Source: Riptortus pedestris (lineage: Eukaryota > Arthropoda > Insecta > Hemiptera > Alydidae). Taken from it: a DNA stretch of 64,000 bases. The stretch lies in contig CM032230.1 in assembly GCA_019009955.1 (NCBI GenBank), forward strand, positions 22,063,001 to 22,127,000, given 5' to 3'. A model generated the notes under the pieces. The model saw only the letters and a list, made by a program, of their open reading frames with translations. It did no database searches and was not told where the DNA came from. The position numbers and the translations under genes were made by a program. Shown here one piece after another: positions 42,946-53,542 of this stretch (its first letter is position 1; each line of letters begins with the position of its first letter).

Positions 42946-43287
42946 AATACTAAACTCTTTTATATATTATTATGTTTTTATTTGTTGTATTTTATAAGTT
43001 CTAAATTAACTAACACTTTCTAAACAGATCTAAATTTTGATAACATATGTGAAATTACATTTTGTTTAATTATACAGTTTTTTTATGATATAATATTACT
43101 TGATCCTCTTCCTGCTTTTACTGTCAATTCACTGATGTTAGTTGCAATGATTCAGCAACGAAACCTAAAATTATCTCTTTTCCTTCGACTATTAGGTATT
43201 GTTAAAAAACAGGCTACAAATAAAAGTTTGCATGCCCCCGGGGGCATGTACCACCTATAGGGGTAGTATCGCCAAATAACAACAGCA

Positions 43288-43850
43288 GTTACGACAACAA
43301 ATCATAGAAAAACTGTAGAGCATCAGTAGTTTCACAAATAGGTATTATAAAATTTACCGATCCGATTCATAGTAACGAGAGTATTTTGAATTTTCGTATT
43401 CCCCTCTCTAAATCCCCACTATTCTAGCTCAGAGTCCCGTCCATAACAAATTTTATCTTTAGTGTTGACTGAAACAGATATGGTCAGTATGGAGTTCAAG
43501 TAAAATCTTCGAAACAAGAACATGAAATGATGACATGCAAATATTCATGGTAGAGAAAATATATATATTTACCAAAATTTATAGGCATTCAAATTTGCAA
43601 CAACATTGATTCTATACACTTTTTCAATTGGACATATAATAAACAAAATATTTTGGATTATAGGAATTCGTCCCTTCTAAACTCCCAGAAGTCCGATTTT
43701 AGCCGTTAAAGAACTTGACCTTTCTTTTTAGATTACATAAAACACTTATATATCAACACCGTTAACAGACATATATATGTGTGTGTGTGATATGTAAGTC
43801 TGTTAACGCTCTTGACATATAAGTGTTTAATGCAAAAAGAAAGGTATTCT
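43288..43850 (+). repeat. H-family subtype D, right of the second piggyBac
   Basis: Resumes GTTACGACAACAAATCATAG, then CTTTAGTGTTGACTGAAACA and a further core copy. Near 43765-43815 CCGTTAACAGACATATA faces GTCTGTTAACGCTCTTGACA across a small TA/GT tract, another inverted junction. Confidence 0.7.
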
Positions 43851-44908
43851 CTTGGCAAAAAATACATATTTTAGATAGTAAACAAATTTCAACTGAAGAA
43901 AGTGCATGTTTTAGCTATGGCTAAAAAACTTCACCGATCCAATTATAGATTAATTTTACTGAAGGCTGAAGAAAGTTCATATTTTAGCTATGGCTAAAAA
44001 ACTTCACCGATCCAATTATGGATTAGTTTTACTGAAGGCTGAAGAAAGTGCATATTTCAGCTATAGTTAAAAAACTTCACCGATCCAATTTCGGATTGGG
44101 GTTTCACTGAAGGCTAAAGAAAGTGCATATTTAAGCTATAGTTGAAAAACTTCACCGATCCAATTATAGATTAATTTTACTGAAGGCTGAAGAAAGTTCA
44201 TATTTTAGCTATGGCTAAAAAACTTCACCGATCCAATTATGGATTAGTTTTACTGAAGGCTGAAGAAAGTGCATATTTCAGCTATAGTTAAAAAACTTCA
44301 CCGATCCAATTTCGGATTGGGGTTTCACTGAAGGCTAAAGAAAGAGCATATTTAAGCTATAGTTGAAAAACTTCACCGATCCAATTTTGGATTATTGTCT
44401 TACTGAAGGCTGAAGAAAGTGCATATTTTAGCTATAGTTAAAAAACTTCACTCAGCCAATTTTGGATTATTGTTTTACTGAAGGCTGAAGAAAGTGCATA
44501 TTTTAGCTATAGTTAAAAAACTTTACCAATCCAATTTCGGATTATTGTTTTACTGAAGGCTGAAGAAAGTGCATATTTTAGCTATAGTTAAAAAACATCA
44601 CCGATCCAATTTCGGATTATTGTTTTACTGAAGGCTGTAGAAAGTGCATATTTTAGCTACGGTTAAAAAACTTCACCGATCCAATTTTGGATTACTGAAG
44701 GCTGAAGAAAGTGCATATTGTAGCTATAGTTAAAAAACTTTACCGATCCAAATTTGGATTATTGTTTTACTGAAGGCTGAATAAAGTGGATATTTTAGCT
44801 ATAGTTAAAAAACTTCACTCAGCCAATTTTAGCTATAGTTAAAAAACTTTACCAATCCAATTTCGGATTATTGTTTTACTGAAAGCTGAAGAAAGTGCAT
44901 ATTTTATT
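43850..44908 (-). repeat. 75-bp satellite, ~14 units (right array, inverted)
   Basis: Reverse orientation of the 41135 array (TTACTGAAGGCTGAAGAAAG, TTTAGCTATAGTTAAAAAAC). More diverged, with C-rich variants such as CACTCAGCC. Two adjacent 221-bp blocks (43939-44159 and 44160-44380) are near-identical triplets of three different units, a small higher-order repeat. One unit near 44800-44836 is internally deleted. Confidence 0.92.
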
Positions 44909-44909
44909 T

Positions 44910-45730
44910 GTCTTCTGTCCCAACCAAATTTGGAAGGGCTCCCATGTTTGAGAAGATCAGAGATTAAATAAGCGTATGATGCTTTATAGCAGCGTTATGT
45001 TCTAAGTTAATGAAACACCTACGAGACCGATTCGTTGTAAATACAAGCACAGAAAGCTTGAATGGAACGCGGACCCGGAAAACGACTTTCCAAATACAGG
45101 CATATAATATTAAGTAAAACATACGTTCGCCCTGAAACTTATTCATGTTTATTTATACAAATACCGAAATACAGCTTTTAATTACAGGGATTGAACTGTG
45201 AATCAGAAAGGGCGAAGACGACTTCTGAGTAATGCAGCTTCTATTTTCAAAAAGACAGTTGATGAACGTTGATTTGGAAGCATTTACTATTTGGAGATAA
45301 CCATAATTTTCAAATAAAAAACAAACCATTTTATTAATTTATCACTATCAAAAATTAGATATTAAAAACTAAAATAATCTCAATAGAAATCTGTACATAG
45401 ATCATTCACAGGCTTTGATAAAATACTAGAATTAGTATTTTTAAACATGTTTTTTTAATTATTAATTATAGGAACCAGAAGCCGAAGAAGGTAGTGTAAT
45501 GCTAAAAAATGCATTAAACATTTCATCAAAATAATAGTGCGGAAGAAATTCATTATTTTAGTAAAGACTGAATGTTATGTGCATTGTACGTACATTCCTC
45601 TTGCTATTTATACGCTTCAATTTCTATCGTTCTATATTTTCGTGCGACTCCAAAGCCAGATAGAAAACTCCAACTTTGAACATCTTAGCTCATGAATGCC
45701 TATTCGCTTAGGCTGAAATCCCAAGGACAA
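44910..45730. other. Unassigned stretch
   Basis: No recognised gene or repeat. Confidence 0.2.
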
Positions 45731-45732
45731 AG

Positions 45733-45794
45733 TTAATTGAATTTCAACGTTGTCTGAATACTTGTATTCAGACATAACGTTGAAATTCAATTAA
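45733..45794. repeat. 62-bp near-perfect palindrome
   Basis: TTAATTGAATTTCAACGTT at the left pairs base for base with AACGTTGAAATTCAATTAA at the right. Inside, CTGAATAC pairs with GTATTCAG around TT, with a small asymmetric internal loop (GT against ACAT). Confidence 0.9.
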
Positions 45795-45799
45795 GAGAT

Positions 45800-46009
45800 G
45801 TTATCTCACTACCAGAGACTTGGATGCAACATGAGCATTTCGTTAACTGCCATTTGGATAATAATCCAGAAAATCTCGGTGATTTGAGTCAAGAACAGGG
45901 TCAACGTTCACATATGACGACAGATTTCTGTTGGAGTATTCAGAGAAGCACTTCGTCAAACATAACTGAAAGAACATATAAAAGAAAATTCTGGTTTATA
46001 GTATTTTAA
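45800..46009 (+). pseudogene. Fragment of an uncharacterised arthropod ORF
   Basis: Frame 45824 reads HFVNCHLDNNPENLGDLSQE, QGQRSHMTTDFCWSIQRSTS and ITERTYKRKFW. It resembles, from memory, the C-terminus of a common uncharacterised insect protein family (..LGDlSEEqGE..H.D......M..DYCW.l.Rd.....ykRks..rkF). A segment between QGQRSH and MTTDFCW, normally longer in that family, is missing. It begins just after the 62-bp palindrome. Recognition is by eye and not certain. Confidence 0.4.
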
Positions 46010-46200
46010 AATTAAAATTGTTTGCACTAAGAGTATATCTATTTCTCAAAAACAAAAAAACAACCCTATATATAAGAAAAGATATTTGAAATCACCGTCA
46101 AAACTTAACTCAGAGTCATAAGAAATGTTCTGCGCAACGAACATACTGTAAGGTTATGCTTTATACAATTATCCATATACTACCATTTCCTTTTTATTAG
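46010..46200. other. Unassigned stretch
   Basis: AT-rich, no feature recognised. Confidence 0.2.
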
Positions 46201-46206
46201 CATATT

Positions 46207-46260
46207 TCTCTTAAGGGAAATCAGCTATTGAGGTCGTACTCATGACGCGATTTTTGAAAA

Positions 46261-46322
<62 letters not shown>

Positions 46323-46807
46323 TCTGTTAACGCTCTAGCGGACGCATTATTTGTTTGTTCGTTACCAAACTCGATAATTAAACGTTTTATGCAAAAAGAC
46401 AGATCAAGTTCGTTAACGGCTGAAATCGGACCAGTGGGAGGGGGGGGGGGTTAGAAGGGGGATTTCAGAAAATTCAAAATATCACCGTTACCCTACGTGG
46501 GATAAAAAATTTGTATAGAACCAATCTTATTGCAAATTAAATTTACTATTGCTCTATAAATATTCTCTATCTTGAATATTAACCGAGATATTTGCATTTT
46601 TATGAAGTCTGTGGTCGGATATAGTTCGGCCATTTCTAGTTCTTAGACTACTAAAATTTGAGTTATTAAAATATAAATTATTCTTACAATTCAGAAGCCG
46701 TTTCAGTTGGCAATTTATTTTAATTAACTGAAAGATTTCTCATTACCGTATGTGTAAAACTTCACATGGGAAATCTGCTTAGTTTACGCAGCTCCTGCGT
46801 GACGGAC
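46207..46807 (-). repeat. H-family copy, full length, left member of an inverted pair
   Basis: Left end CTTAAGGGAAATCAGCTATT, a short tail with (TA)n at about 46266-46319 replacing most of it, core, a block reduced to parts of C and A, and head CTCCTGCGTGACGGAC. A run of G (about 46437-46450) lies in the core. Confidence 0.9.
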
Positions 46808-46861
46808 TTTTTAGAAAAGCAACTGGAATGTTAAAGCGTGAATATATACAAATAAAAAAAA

Positions 46862-47352
46862 GTCCGTCACGCAGGGGCTGAGTAAACTAAGCAGATTTCC
46901 CACGTGAAGTTTTACAATAGGGAAATCTGCCTAATAACAACTGTAGTAGTAAGAAACCTCTAAACCTAAAACATTATTTAGGCCTCCTAAACCTATTCAC
47001 GAGGGGCGAATTTATAGAAACGGCCGCCAGAGCTCTCGCCGGAAAGTTCGAACATAGCCTACTGGTGATCAGTATCACGCAGAATACAAATGCAAATATC
47101 TCGGTTAATATTCAAGATACAGAATAAATGAATAGAACAATATTTATAGTAAATTTAATTTGTAATAAGATTTATTCTATACAATTTTTCGATCCGACGC
47201 ATAATAACGGAGATATTTTGAATTTTCAAAAATCCCCCCCCCTCCCACTGGTCCGATTTCAGCCATTAACGACCTTCCTTTTTCCATAAAACGATTAAAT
47301 TCCGAGTTTGGTAAAGATCAAACAAGAATTGCGACCGCTAGAGAGTTAACAG

Positions 47353-47412
<60 letters not shown>

Positions 47413-47530
47413 GAACGGACCTCATTTTCGTCATCTCCTGGGTAGGATCGATGGACATTTGAAGAAATTTTTCGAAACTCGCATCATGAGTACGACCTCA
47501 ATAGCTGATTTCCCTTAAGGGAAATCTGCT
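46862..47530 (+). repeat. H-family copy, block A, full length, right member of an inverted pair
   Basis: The cleanest ends in the window: AGCAGATTTCCC at 46890-46901, (TA)n at about 47358-47407, palindrome GATTTCCCTTAAGGGAAATC at 47507-47526, and terminal GGGAAATCTGCT at 47519-47530. Block A shares the CCTAAACCTA phrase with the 3850 copy. The head-to-head partner lies 54 bp to the left. Confidence 0.95.
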
Positions 47531-47534
47531 AAAA

Positions 47535-48600
47535 CGTAATAACAGAAGTAAAAGTATTCTCTATGAAAACCCTGAATACATGAAGAAAAATTCATAAGAG
47601 GAGGGACGGGCTGGCATTCCTCCAAGGTGTTGCTCGGAAGAGGGATGCCAGGGATAACATGCTTATTTGTTTTTTTAAAGGGACAAGAGAAAAAAAAATG
47701 TATAATGAATAGTGAAACAAAGAGATTAAAAAAACTCTCGGGCCCCGAGAGCCCTCAAAACCCTACATAACAACCCTTACATCTATATAAACCGAGTGTA
47801 AGTTGGCCGCTTATTTAACTACCATGGAGGAATTTAATAAATTTATATAACAAGCAGCTATTTAACTTGTCTACAAAATTTTTACGCTACTTCAACAACT
47901 TAATTAATTTATTTTGTGAAACTCTCCGGGGAACTTATAATTATACTTAACAAAGCAAAAGTTTCTTCTAATCCGAAAGTGTTTGTTTTTTTTTTTGAGC
48001 GCACGTTTGGTTTAGAACTTTTTAATGACAGAAGAATATGGTTTTTACACGAATGACGAACGGTCTAAGAATTTAGTATATAATTATAAGAATAGGCAAT
48101 TAGTCCCCTAGATCGTAAGTGCCATTAAAAGATTGATACTCCATTAACGGAGGAAGCAAACAACGAAATGCTCATCACGTCCCCGAAAATTAACATTACT
48201 AAATTACAGCAATCGAAATTACAGGGGTATACTCTGTTAACAAAGAAGAACAAATCACTATTATCTGATCAAATATAATTATTTATTTGTACATATTGGA
48301 GAAATCATTTTCCCCAAAATTATTCACAAATCGCCTAAATTTGTTCACTCCAATTAAGTTCAGTACGAATTCATTCAATTGGAAATTAATTGTAAAATTT
48401 ATATTGTTCCGTGTTATTCATAACGAGGTAGTTTCATTATATTTTCTTATAGCATTTTTTAATAACGGTTATTCATTATCCTGTAATGGAGCTCGTTTCA
48501 TTTTTGTGCTTTAGACTGACTTAGCAAACCAAGAAAACGATTGAAATCAGTGAAAAGCGTACTAAATAAAACACTCAGTCTATGGACCAACTCTAGGTCA
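47535..48600. other. Unassigned stretch
   Basis: Mostly AT-rich. 47600-47660 is GC-richer. A 75-codon frame at 48287-48514 has no recognised motif. Confidence 0.2.
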
Positions 48601-48900
48601 GTCCTCTCCATCTCCTAGTTATTTTGTTATTTATAGCTTTTAATATTTATTTATTTGTAATGTTTTAGTCATAAGTGTTGCATTGCGTTTTATATCCTTT
48701 TTTGTCTGTTTTTTAATATTCGACTACCTTTGTTGACTTTTACATTTATTTATTTATTTATTTATTTATATATATTACATGTTTTTAAAAGTATAATGTT
48801 GTGTCACAGAGCACTGATGATGGGACGGTTCGCCCCGAAAGTACTTTGCCTGTAATAAAGAAGTATTAAGAGTGGAGGTGTTTGACCTTTTTGATCCTTC
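48600..48900 (+). repeat. Penelope-like 3-prime end
   Basis: An AT-rich (ATTT)n stretch (48740-48775) leads to CACTGATGATGGG...CCCGAAAGTAC and TGTAATAAAG. The CTGATGA...GAAA block followed by an AATAAAG-type signal is typical of Penelope-like element termini. No polymerase is seen. Confidence 0.4.
48791..48850 (+). ncRNA. Hammerhead ribozyme-like core, probably degenerate
   Basis: CTGATGA (48814-48820), a possible stem II of GGG-a-CG/CG-CCC around GTT, then GAAA (48837-48840). The stretch after GAAA (GTACTTT) can pair imperfectly with AAAGTATA at 48788-48795 as stem III, and TGTTGTG with CACAGAGCA as a short stem I. The position that should be U beside the cleavage site does not fit, so activity is doubtful. 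Confidence 0.25.
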
Positions 48901-49265
48901 CGTTGATGATGGACCTCCACCAGCCAGCACAAATCCAGACTCAGTCTATGTTTAGTAGGGAATGGTGGTAACCTGGTTAATAAATGGTCACAAAGCCAAA
49001 AAAAAGTGATTACATAATCCATTTTTTAGTAATCGTCAGTGTGAAATTGGGAACACCTACTTTGAAAAATAAACTAATTTTCATGGTTTCTTTATTTTTA
49101 GTTTAGAAGCAAAAATCAGCAACAACCACCATTCACAAATGAGAGACCCAAGGTTCAACTTTTCGATAATATCTTAACGTTACTAAACATTCATTGCTCA
49201 AAAAAGGTGGTCAATAGGATGGAATCAAATTAAATGTTATGTAATTGTATATTCTAAACAGTCAA
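48900..49265. other. Unassigned stretch
   Basis: Could be flank of the Penelope-like end. Nothing recognised. Confidence 0.2.
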
Positions 49266-49268
49266 TAA

Positions 49269-49302
49269 AAATCTTTCACGCAAGGGCTGCAGATTTCCCA
49301 CA
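49269..49302 (+). repeat. H-family head fragment, internally deleted
   Basis: ATCTTTCACGCAAGGGCTGC joined directly to AGATTTCCCA, with GTAAACTAAGC missing. Confidence 0.65.
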
Positions 49303-49344
49303 GTCTAATATAATACACCATGATCTCATTTCACCATATATTCT

Positions 49345-49735
49345 GGCTGGCCATTAACTCACATGTTGAACTTAGATTGACGAGTACGATTCCCGCCTCG
49401 GCAATAGGAATTATTATTATTTATTTATTTATTAACGTCCACTTTTTGTAACTTAGGCTAATCGGGACGGATTATCTACAGATTACCACCCTTTTCTAGC
49501 CAGGGTGGGATTTTAGGACGTTATTTAATGAATTTCGTCACTAAATAATTTCCTTTGCTCAGGCGAGAATCGAAATCGCCATGTGAGATAAAGGTGAACG
49601 CTTTAACTCGCATGGCTAATTTATTTAGTGACGAACTCATTAAATAAAAACCTTATCCCCATCATAGTTAGAAAAGGCTGGTATCCTGTATATAAGCCGT
49701 CCCATATTAAAAAAATGGACGTTAATATGTTATTA
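49345..49735 (+). mobile_element. SINE, plus strand, split by another SINE
   Basis: The 5-prime part is 49345-49415 (GACGAGTACGATTCCCGCCT, GGCAATAGGAATT). The 3-prime part is 49620-49735 (TTTATTTAGTGACGAACTCA, TAGTTAGAAAAGGCTGGTAT, AATGGACGTTAATATG). The gap holds a minus-strand SINE. The two parts join in the order of the family consensus. Confidence 0.75.
49419..49619 (-). mobile_element. SINE inserted into another SINE
   Basis: Tail TTTATTTATTTATTAACGTC, hairpin region, GATTCTCGCCTGAGC-like box B complement, then GCGAGTTAAAGCG complement. The start GGGGCTCAGG is missing, so it is slightly 5-prime truncated at the insertion point. A segment around box B is deleted. Confidence 0.85.
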
Positions 49736-49737
49736 TT

Positions 49738-49946
49738 ATAATTTATTAACGTCCACTTTTTTTTAACTAAGGCTAATCGGGACGGGTTACCACCCTCTAC
49801 TAGTCAGGGTGGGGCTTAGGATTTTATTTAATGAATTTCGTCACTTAATAAATTCCCTTGCCCAGGCTGGACTCGAACTTGCCACTCTAGGTTTACCATG
49901 TGAGATTAATGGCAACGCTTTAACTCGCATGGCTAACCTGAGCCCT
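49738..49946 (-). mobile_element. SINE copy, nearly full length
   Basis: ATTTATTAACGTCCACTTTT, ATCGGGACGGGTTACC (GTAGATAACC phrase deleted), CCAGGCTGGACTCGAACTTG, TTAACTCGCATGGCTAACCT, GAGCCC. Confidence 0.85.
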
Positions 49947-49949
49947 CGT

Positions 49950-50190
49950 TAATATGTAATAGGATTAATAATATATTTCCCATTTTGAAACTCTTATGTA
50001 ACATTGGGCGGAATAAAAACTTAAATTCATGACGTCATTACACAATGTATTAGCAGACATTTCATCTAATTACCTGATGAAAAACAATATTGAGAATATA
50101 AGCTTTGAATACGAATTTTCAAGATTTATTCGCTTTTTGTTTAAGTGCAATGGCTGACAGTGGCATTTACTAAAATCTGAAAACTACAAT
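49950..50190. other. Short unassigned stretch with B-block edge
   Basis: GGCTGACAGTGGCATTTACT and AAAATCTGAAAAC at 50150-50183 resemble the end of block B, and again stop at the next H head. Confidence 0.4.
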
Positions 50191-50193
50191 AAA

Positions 50194-50644
50194 GCCTATC
50201 ACGCAGAGGCTGCGTTAACTATGCAGATTTTTCCTACGTACGTCACGTATTTCCATTTATCTCAAAAAGTCAATGTTCAATGAGATCAATATCTGGTATT
50301 TATGCTTCATAATATAACAGTTCATTGTTAATATGACATGAGTAGGAGTGGGGGTTTAATAAAGGCCGAAAACTGAAAAAAACGAAAATCTCCGTTAATA
50401 GTCAATATAGCGAAAAAACGAACACAACAACATGTATAGAACATTACATTTGCAATAAGATTGGTTCTATACAATATTTTGATCCGGCGTTAATAACGGA
50501 GATTTTAATATTTTTCGATATTCCCCCCTACCACTAGTCATATTCCTGTCGCTAACGAACTTGATCGTTAGTTTTACATAAAACTTTTAAATATCGAGTC
50601 TTAAAGATCACATAAAAATTGCGACTGTTAAAGCGTTAGCTGAC

Positions 50645-50705
<61 letters not shown>

Positions 50706-50802
50706 GAACGGACATAATTTCTGTCATCTCCTGGGTTGGATCAATGATTTGAGGAAATTTTTCCGCGTCATGAGTACTACCTCCCCTTAAGGAAAATCTG
50801 CT
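50194..50802 (+). repeat. H-family copy, block B, full length
   Basis: Head GCCTATCACGCAGAGGCTGC, block B, core, (TA)n at about 50649-50702, tail, end CCCTTAAGGAAAATCTGCT. The end has a small deletion at TACCTCC/CCTTAAGG. Confidence 0.9.
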
Positions 50803-50805
50803 AAA

Positions 50806-51145
50806 ATCACGGAAAATATCTAATACGAAAAAAAAATGCATAGAACATTAGTTCTGCAAAATTTTTCAATCCGACAAATAATAACGGAAATGTTATTAAA
50901 TTTGAAACCTTCCCCTCTCACAAGTCTGATTTTATCCATCTTAAAGTTTTAACATAAAACATTTAAATACCGAGTTTGGTTAGGGTTACAGAAATAGCGA
51001 TATTATTGCGTTAACAGACAGTTGTTATGAACGGACTTCATTTTCCTCATAATAAAAGTAATTAACATAAGGAAACCTTTTACGAAAATCACGCCATGAG
51101 TACAACCTCTATAGCTAATTTCACTTGAGGAAAATCCCCTGAAAT
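50806..51145 (+). repeat. H-family core and tail in tandem with the preceding copy
   Basis: ACGGAAAATATCTAATACGA, AATAACGGAAATGTTATTAA, GCGTTAACAGACAGTTGTTA (no TA tract), and a tail ending TTTCACTTGAGGAAAATCCC. Confidence 0.75.
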
Positions 51146-51344
51146 ATCATTTTTATATATTTATGTAAGAATAAGAATTTTGGAAAATTGATTATCCCCT
51201 ACATCTGGAAGTCCAACATTATTTATTTACAACTTTATTTTTTAATTGGAGCGTTTTAAGTTATTTAATTAGATTCATCACATCAGGAGATTTGAGCTAA
51301 CAATTAGATAAATCTTGTTCATGAAGTTATTTTACAAAATCATT
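51145..51344. other. Short unassigned spacer
   Basis: AT-rich spacer between an H tail and the tandem array. Confidence 0.2.
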
Positions 51345-51345
51345 G

Positions 51346-52312
51346 TTTAAAAGGATTTACTTTCAATCAAGTATTAATAGAGCTCTGAGAAGGCCGAGCG
51401 ATCTGTAGACGAACGGCAGTAACATACTCAGAAGTGAACTATATCCTTAAGAGATCTGTATTCACTTGCAGTCAATAGTTGTTCAATCATTATTTAATAG
51501 GATTTACTTTCAATCAAATATTAATAGAGCTCTATGAGGGCCGAGCGATCTGCAGACGAACGGCCCTCACTCCTGGAAAACCGGCAGTAACATACTCAGA
51601 AGTGAACTTTATCCTTAAAAGAGCTGTATTCACTTGCAGTCAATAGTTGTTCAATCATTGTTTAATAGGATTTACTTTCAATCAAATATTAATAGAGCGC
51701 TGTGAGGGAGGGGCGATCTGCAGACGAACGGCCCTCACTCATGGAAAACCGGCAGTAACATACTCAGAAGTGAACTTTATCCTTAAGAGAGCTGTATGCT
51801 TGCAGTCAATAGTTGTTCAATCATTGTTTAATAGGATTTACTTTCAATCAAATATTAATAGAGCGCTGTGAGGGACGGGCGATCTGCAGACGAACGGCCC
51901 TCACTCATGGAAAACCGGCAGTAACATACTCAGAAGAGAACTTTAAAAGAGCTGTATTCACTTGCAGTCAATAGTTGTTCAATCATTGTTAAATAGGATT
52001 TGCTTTCAATCAGATATTAATAGAGCGCTGTGAGGGGCGGGCGATCTGAAGACGAACGGCCCTCATTCATGGAAAACCGGCAGTAACATACTCAGAAGTG
52101 AACTTAATCCTTAAAAGAGCTGTATTCACTTACAGTCAGTAGTTGTTCAATCATTGTTTAATAGGATTTACTTTCAATCAAATATTAATAGAGCGCTGTG
52201 AGGGACGGGCAATCTGCAGACGAACGGCCCTCACTCATGGAAAACCGGCAGTAACATACTCAGAAGTGAACTTTATCCTTAAGAGAGCTGTATGCTTGCA
52301 GTCAATAGAGCT
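51346..52312 (+). repeat. Tandem array of a ~166-bp unit, six copies
   Basis: GTTGTTCAATC starts units at 51478, 51646, 51812, 51974 and 52142 (periods 168, 166, 162, 168), with a partial first unit from 51346. Each holds AATAGGATTTACTTTCAATC, GCGATCTGCAGACGAACGGC, CATGGAAAACCGGCAGTAAC, CTCAGAAGTGAAC. The first unit lacks the GCCCTCACTC segment. Frames open through several units but change from unit to unit. Confidence 0.95.
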
Positions 52313-53250
52313 CTTTAAGAGCCTGGGCCTCTTTCCCCTTCTTGATGTTCTCTGGCATTTTACCGCAAAATCACAGAACAAAAAGCCCACCACTTTTTAC
52401 ATGTTGGTGTACAGGTGAACATCTTGGTAAGACAATGAGTTCGATGCATGTCAGCGTATTTATGCAACTCTTAATAATAAACTGCAAATGTTTTAATAGT
52501 GGAAACTACTATCACAAATTAGTCAACACTATTTTGCCGAAGACTGTTGTTACATTTAGACCGACCTTAATTATTTTTATTGTCATTAGGCACTGAACTC
52601 GCGATGGTTTTTTGTGCCTAGATGGTCAAAGGTCCAAATTCGTTTCCTTTCCTTCGGTTATCCCACTTTTCAAAGAGATCCTGTCCACTCGTGGTCCCTC
52701 CTTCAGCCTCGCCTATGATGGGTCTCTCCTATTTTTTTTTTCTATCGCCGACCCAGACACAAATATCAAAAACAGCACATTGATATTAGCCTTTTATCTA
52801 AGATCAAAGTGTAGACCGACCTTAAATTAATATTTTTCGACGCGAAGAATATACAGATCAAAGTACGAGTACGGTTTGGAAGTAGTACAAGTTGGAATAG
52901 ATTGTGTTAGGTTAATGAAAATGAAAACATTAAACATTCCATGAGAAGTGAGTGAAGATTTCGAAAATGGCATTTTTATACTGGTTCAACTTTTTTTCAT
53001 TTGTAAAGTGATAAACCTTCTCTAGAAGCTGGTCCATTAAGCACAAAATTTTAATCTTGAGGGGAGAAAATGGAAATTCATCGGAGTGTTGGGCATTTAA
53101 CCTGTGATGTACTAAGAAAATTTTCAAATACCATCATTAGTAGATAAATGAATTGAGGTGAAGCAGGACAATTTAATAAAAAGAAATTAAACAAAGTTGA
53201 ATGATGGAATGACGAAATTTGTCCAACCGGTTGGGTTTGAAATATCTAGT
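52313..53250. other. Unassigned stretch
   Basis: Several 60-90 codon frames without recognised motifs. GACCGACCTTAA recurs at 52560 and 52813. Possible old element, not identified. Confidence 0.2.
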
Positions 53251-53255
53251 CATAG

Positions 53256-53345
53256 TTAAAATGGACATATGAAGAAAATTTGTGAAAATCGCGTGATGAG
53301 TAAGAGCTCAATAGCTGATTTCCCTTAAAGGAAATCTTCTAATAA
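53256..53345 (+). repeat. H-family tail fragment
   Basis: AATGGACATATGAAGAAAAT to GATTTCCCTTAAAGGAAATC then TTCT. Confidence 0.8.
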
Positions 53346-53365
53346 AACAATATTACGTTTTAAAA

Positions 53366-53470
53366 GATTTCCCCTAAGGAAAATCAGTAAGCTATTGAGG
53401 TCGAACGCGATTTTCGAAATACTTCATCAAATGTCCATCAATCCAACCTCGATGAAGAAAACGAAAAAAT

Positions 53471-53542
<72 letters not shown>

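Larger units (their letters stand above)
42120..43287 (+). mobile_element. Second piggyBac-like element, internally deleted
   Basis: TTAA at 42120-42123 opens CACGTTAGATGCTGTGTATA. The right junction lies near 43284-43288, judged by comparison with the uninterrupted subtype D sequence TTAAGTTACGA at 16733: here GTTACGAC resumes at 43288 and the expected TTAA has become AGCA. A CATGCCCCC/GGGGGCATG palindrome recurs at 42143-42157, 42302-42319, 42360-42376 and 43231-43248. Only the C-terminal part of the transposase is left, plus a TA/GT microsatellite. Confidence 0.6.

Noticed and set aside
46862..47530. Canonical Helitron with 5-prime TC and 3-prime CTRR
   Set aside because: The palindrome reaches the last bases instead of lying 10-12 bases before CTRR, and insertion is not at A-T. 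The Helentron/HINE pattern fits better.
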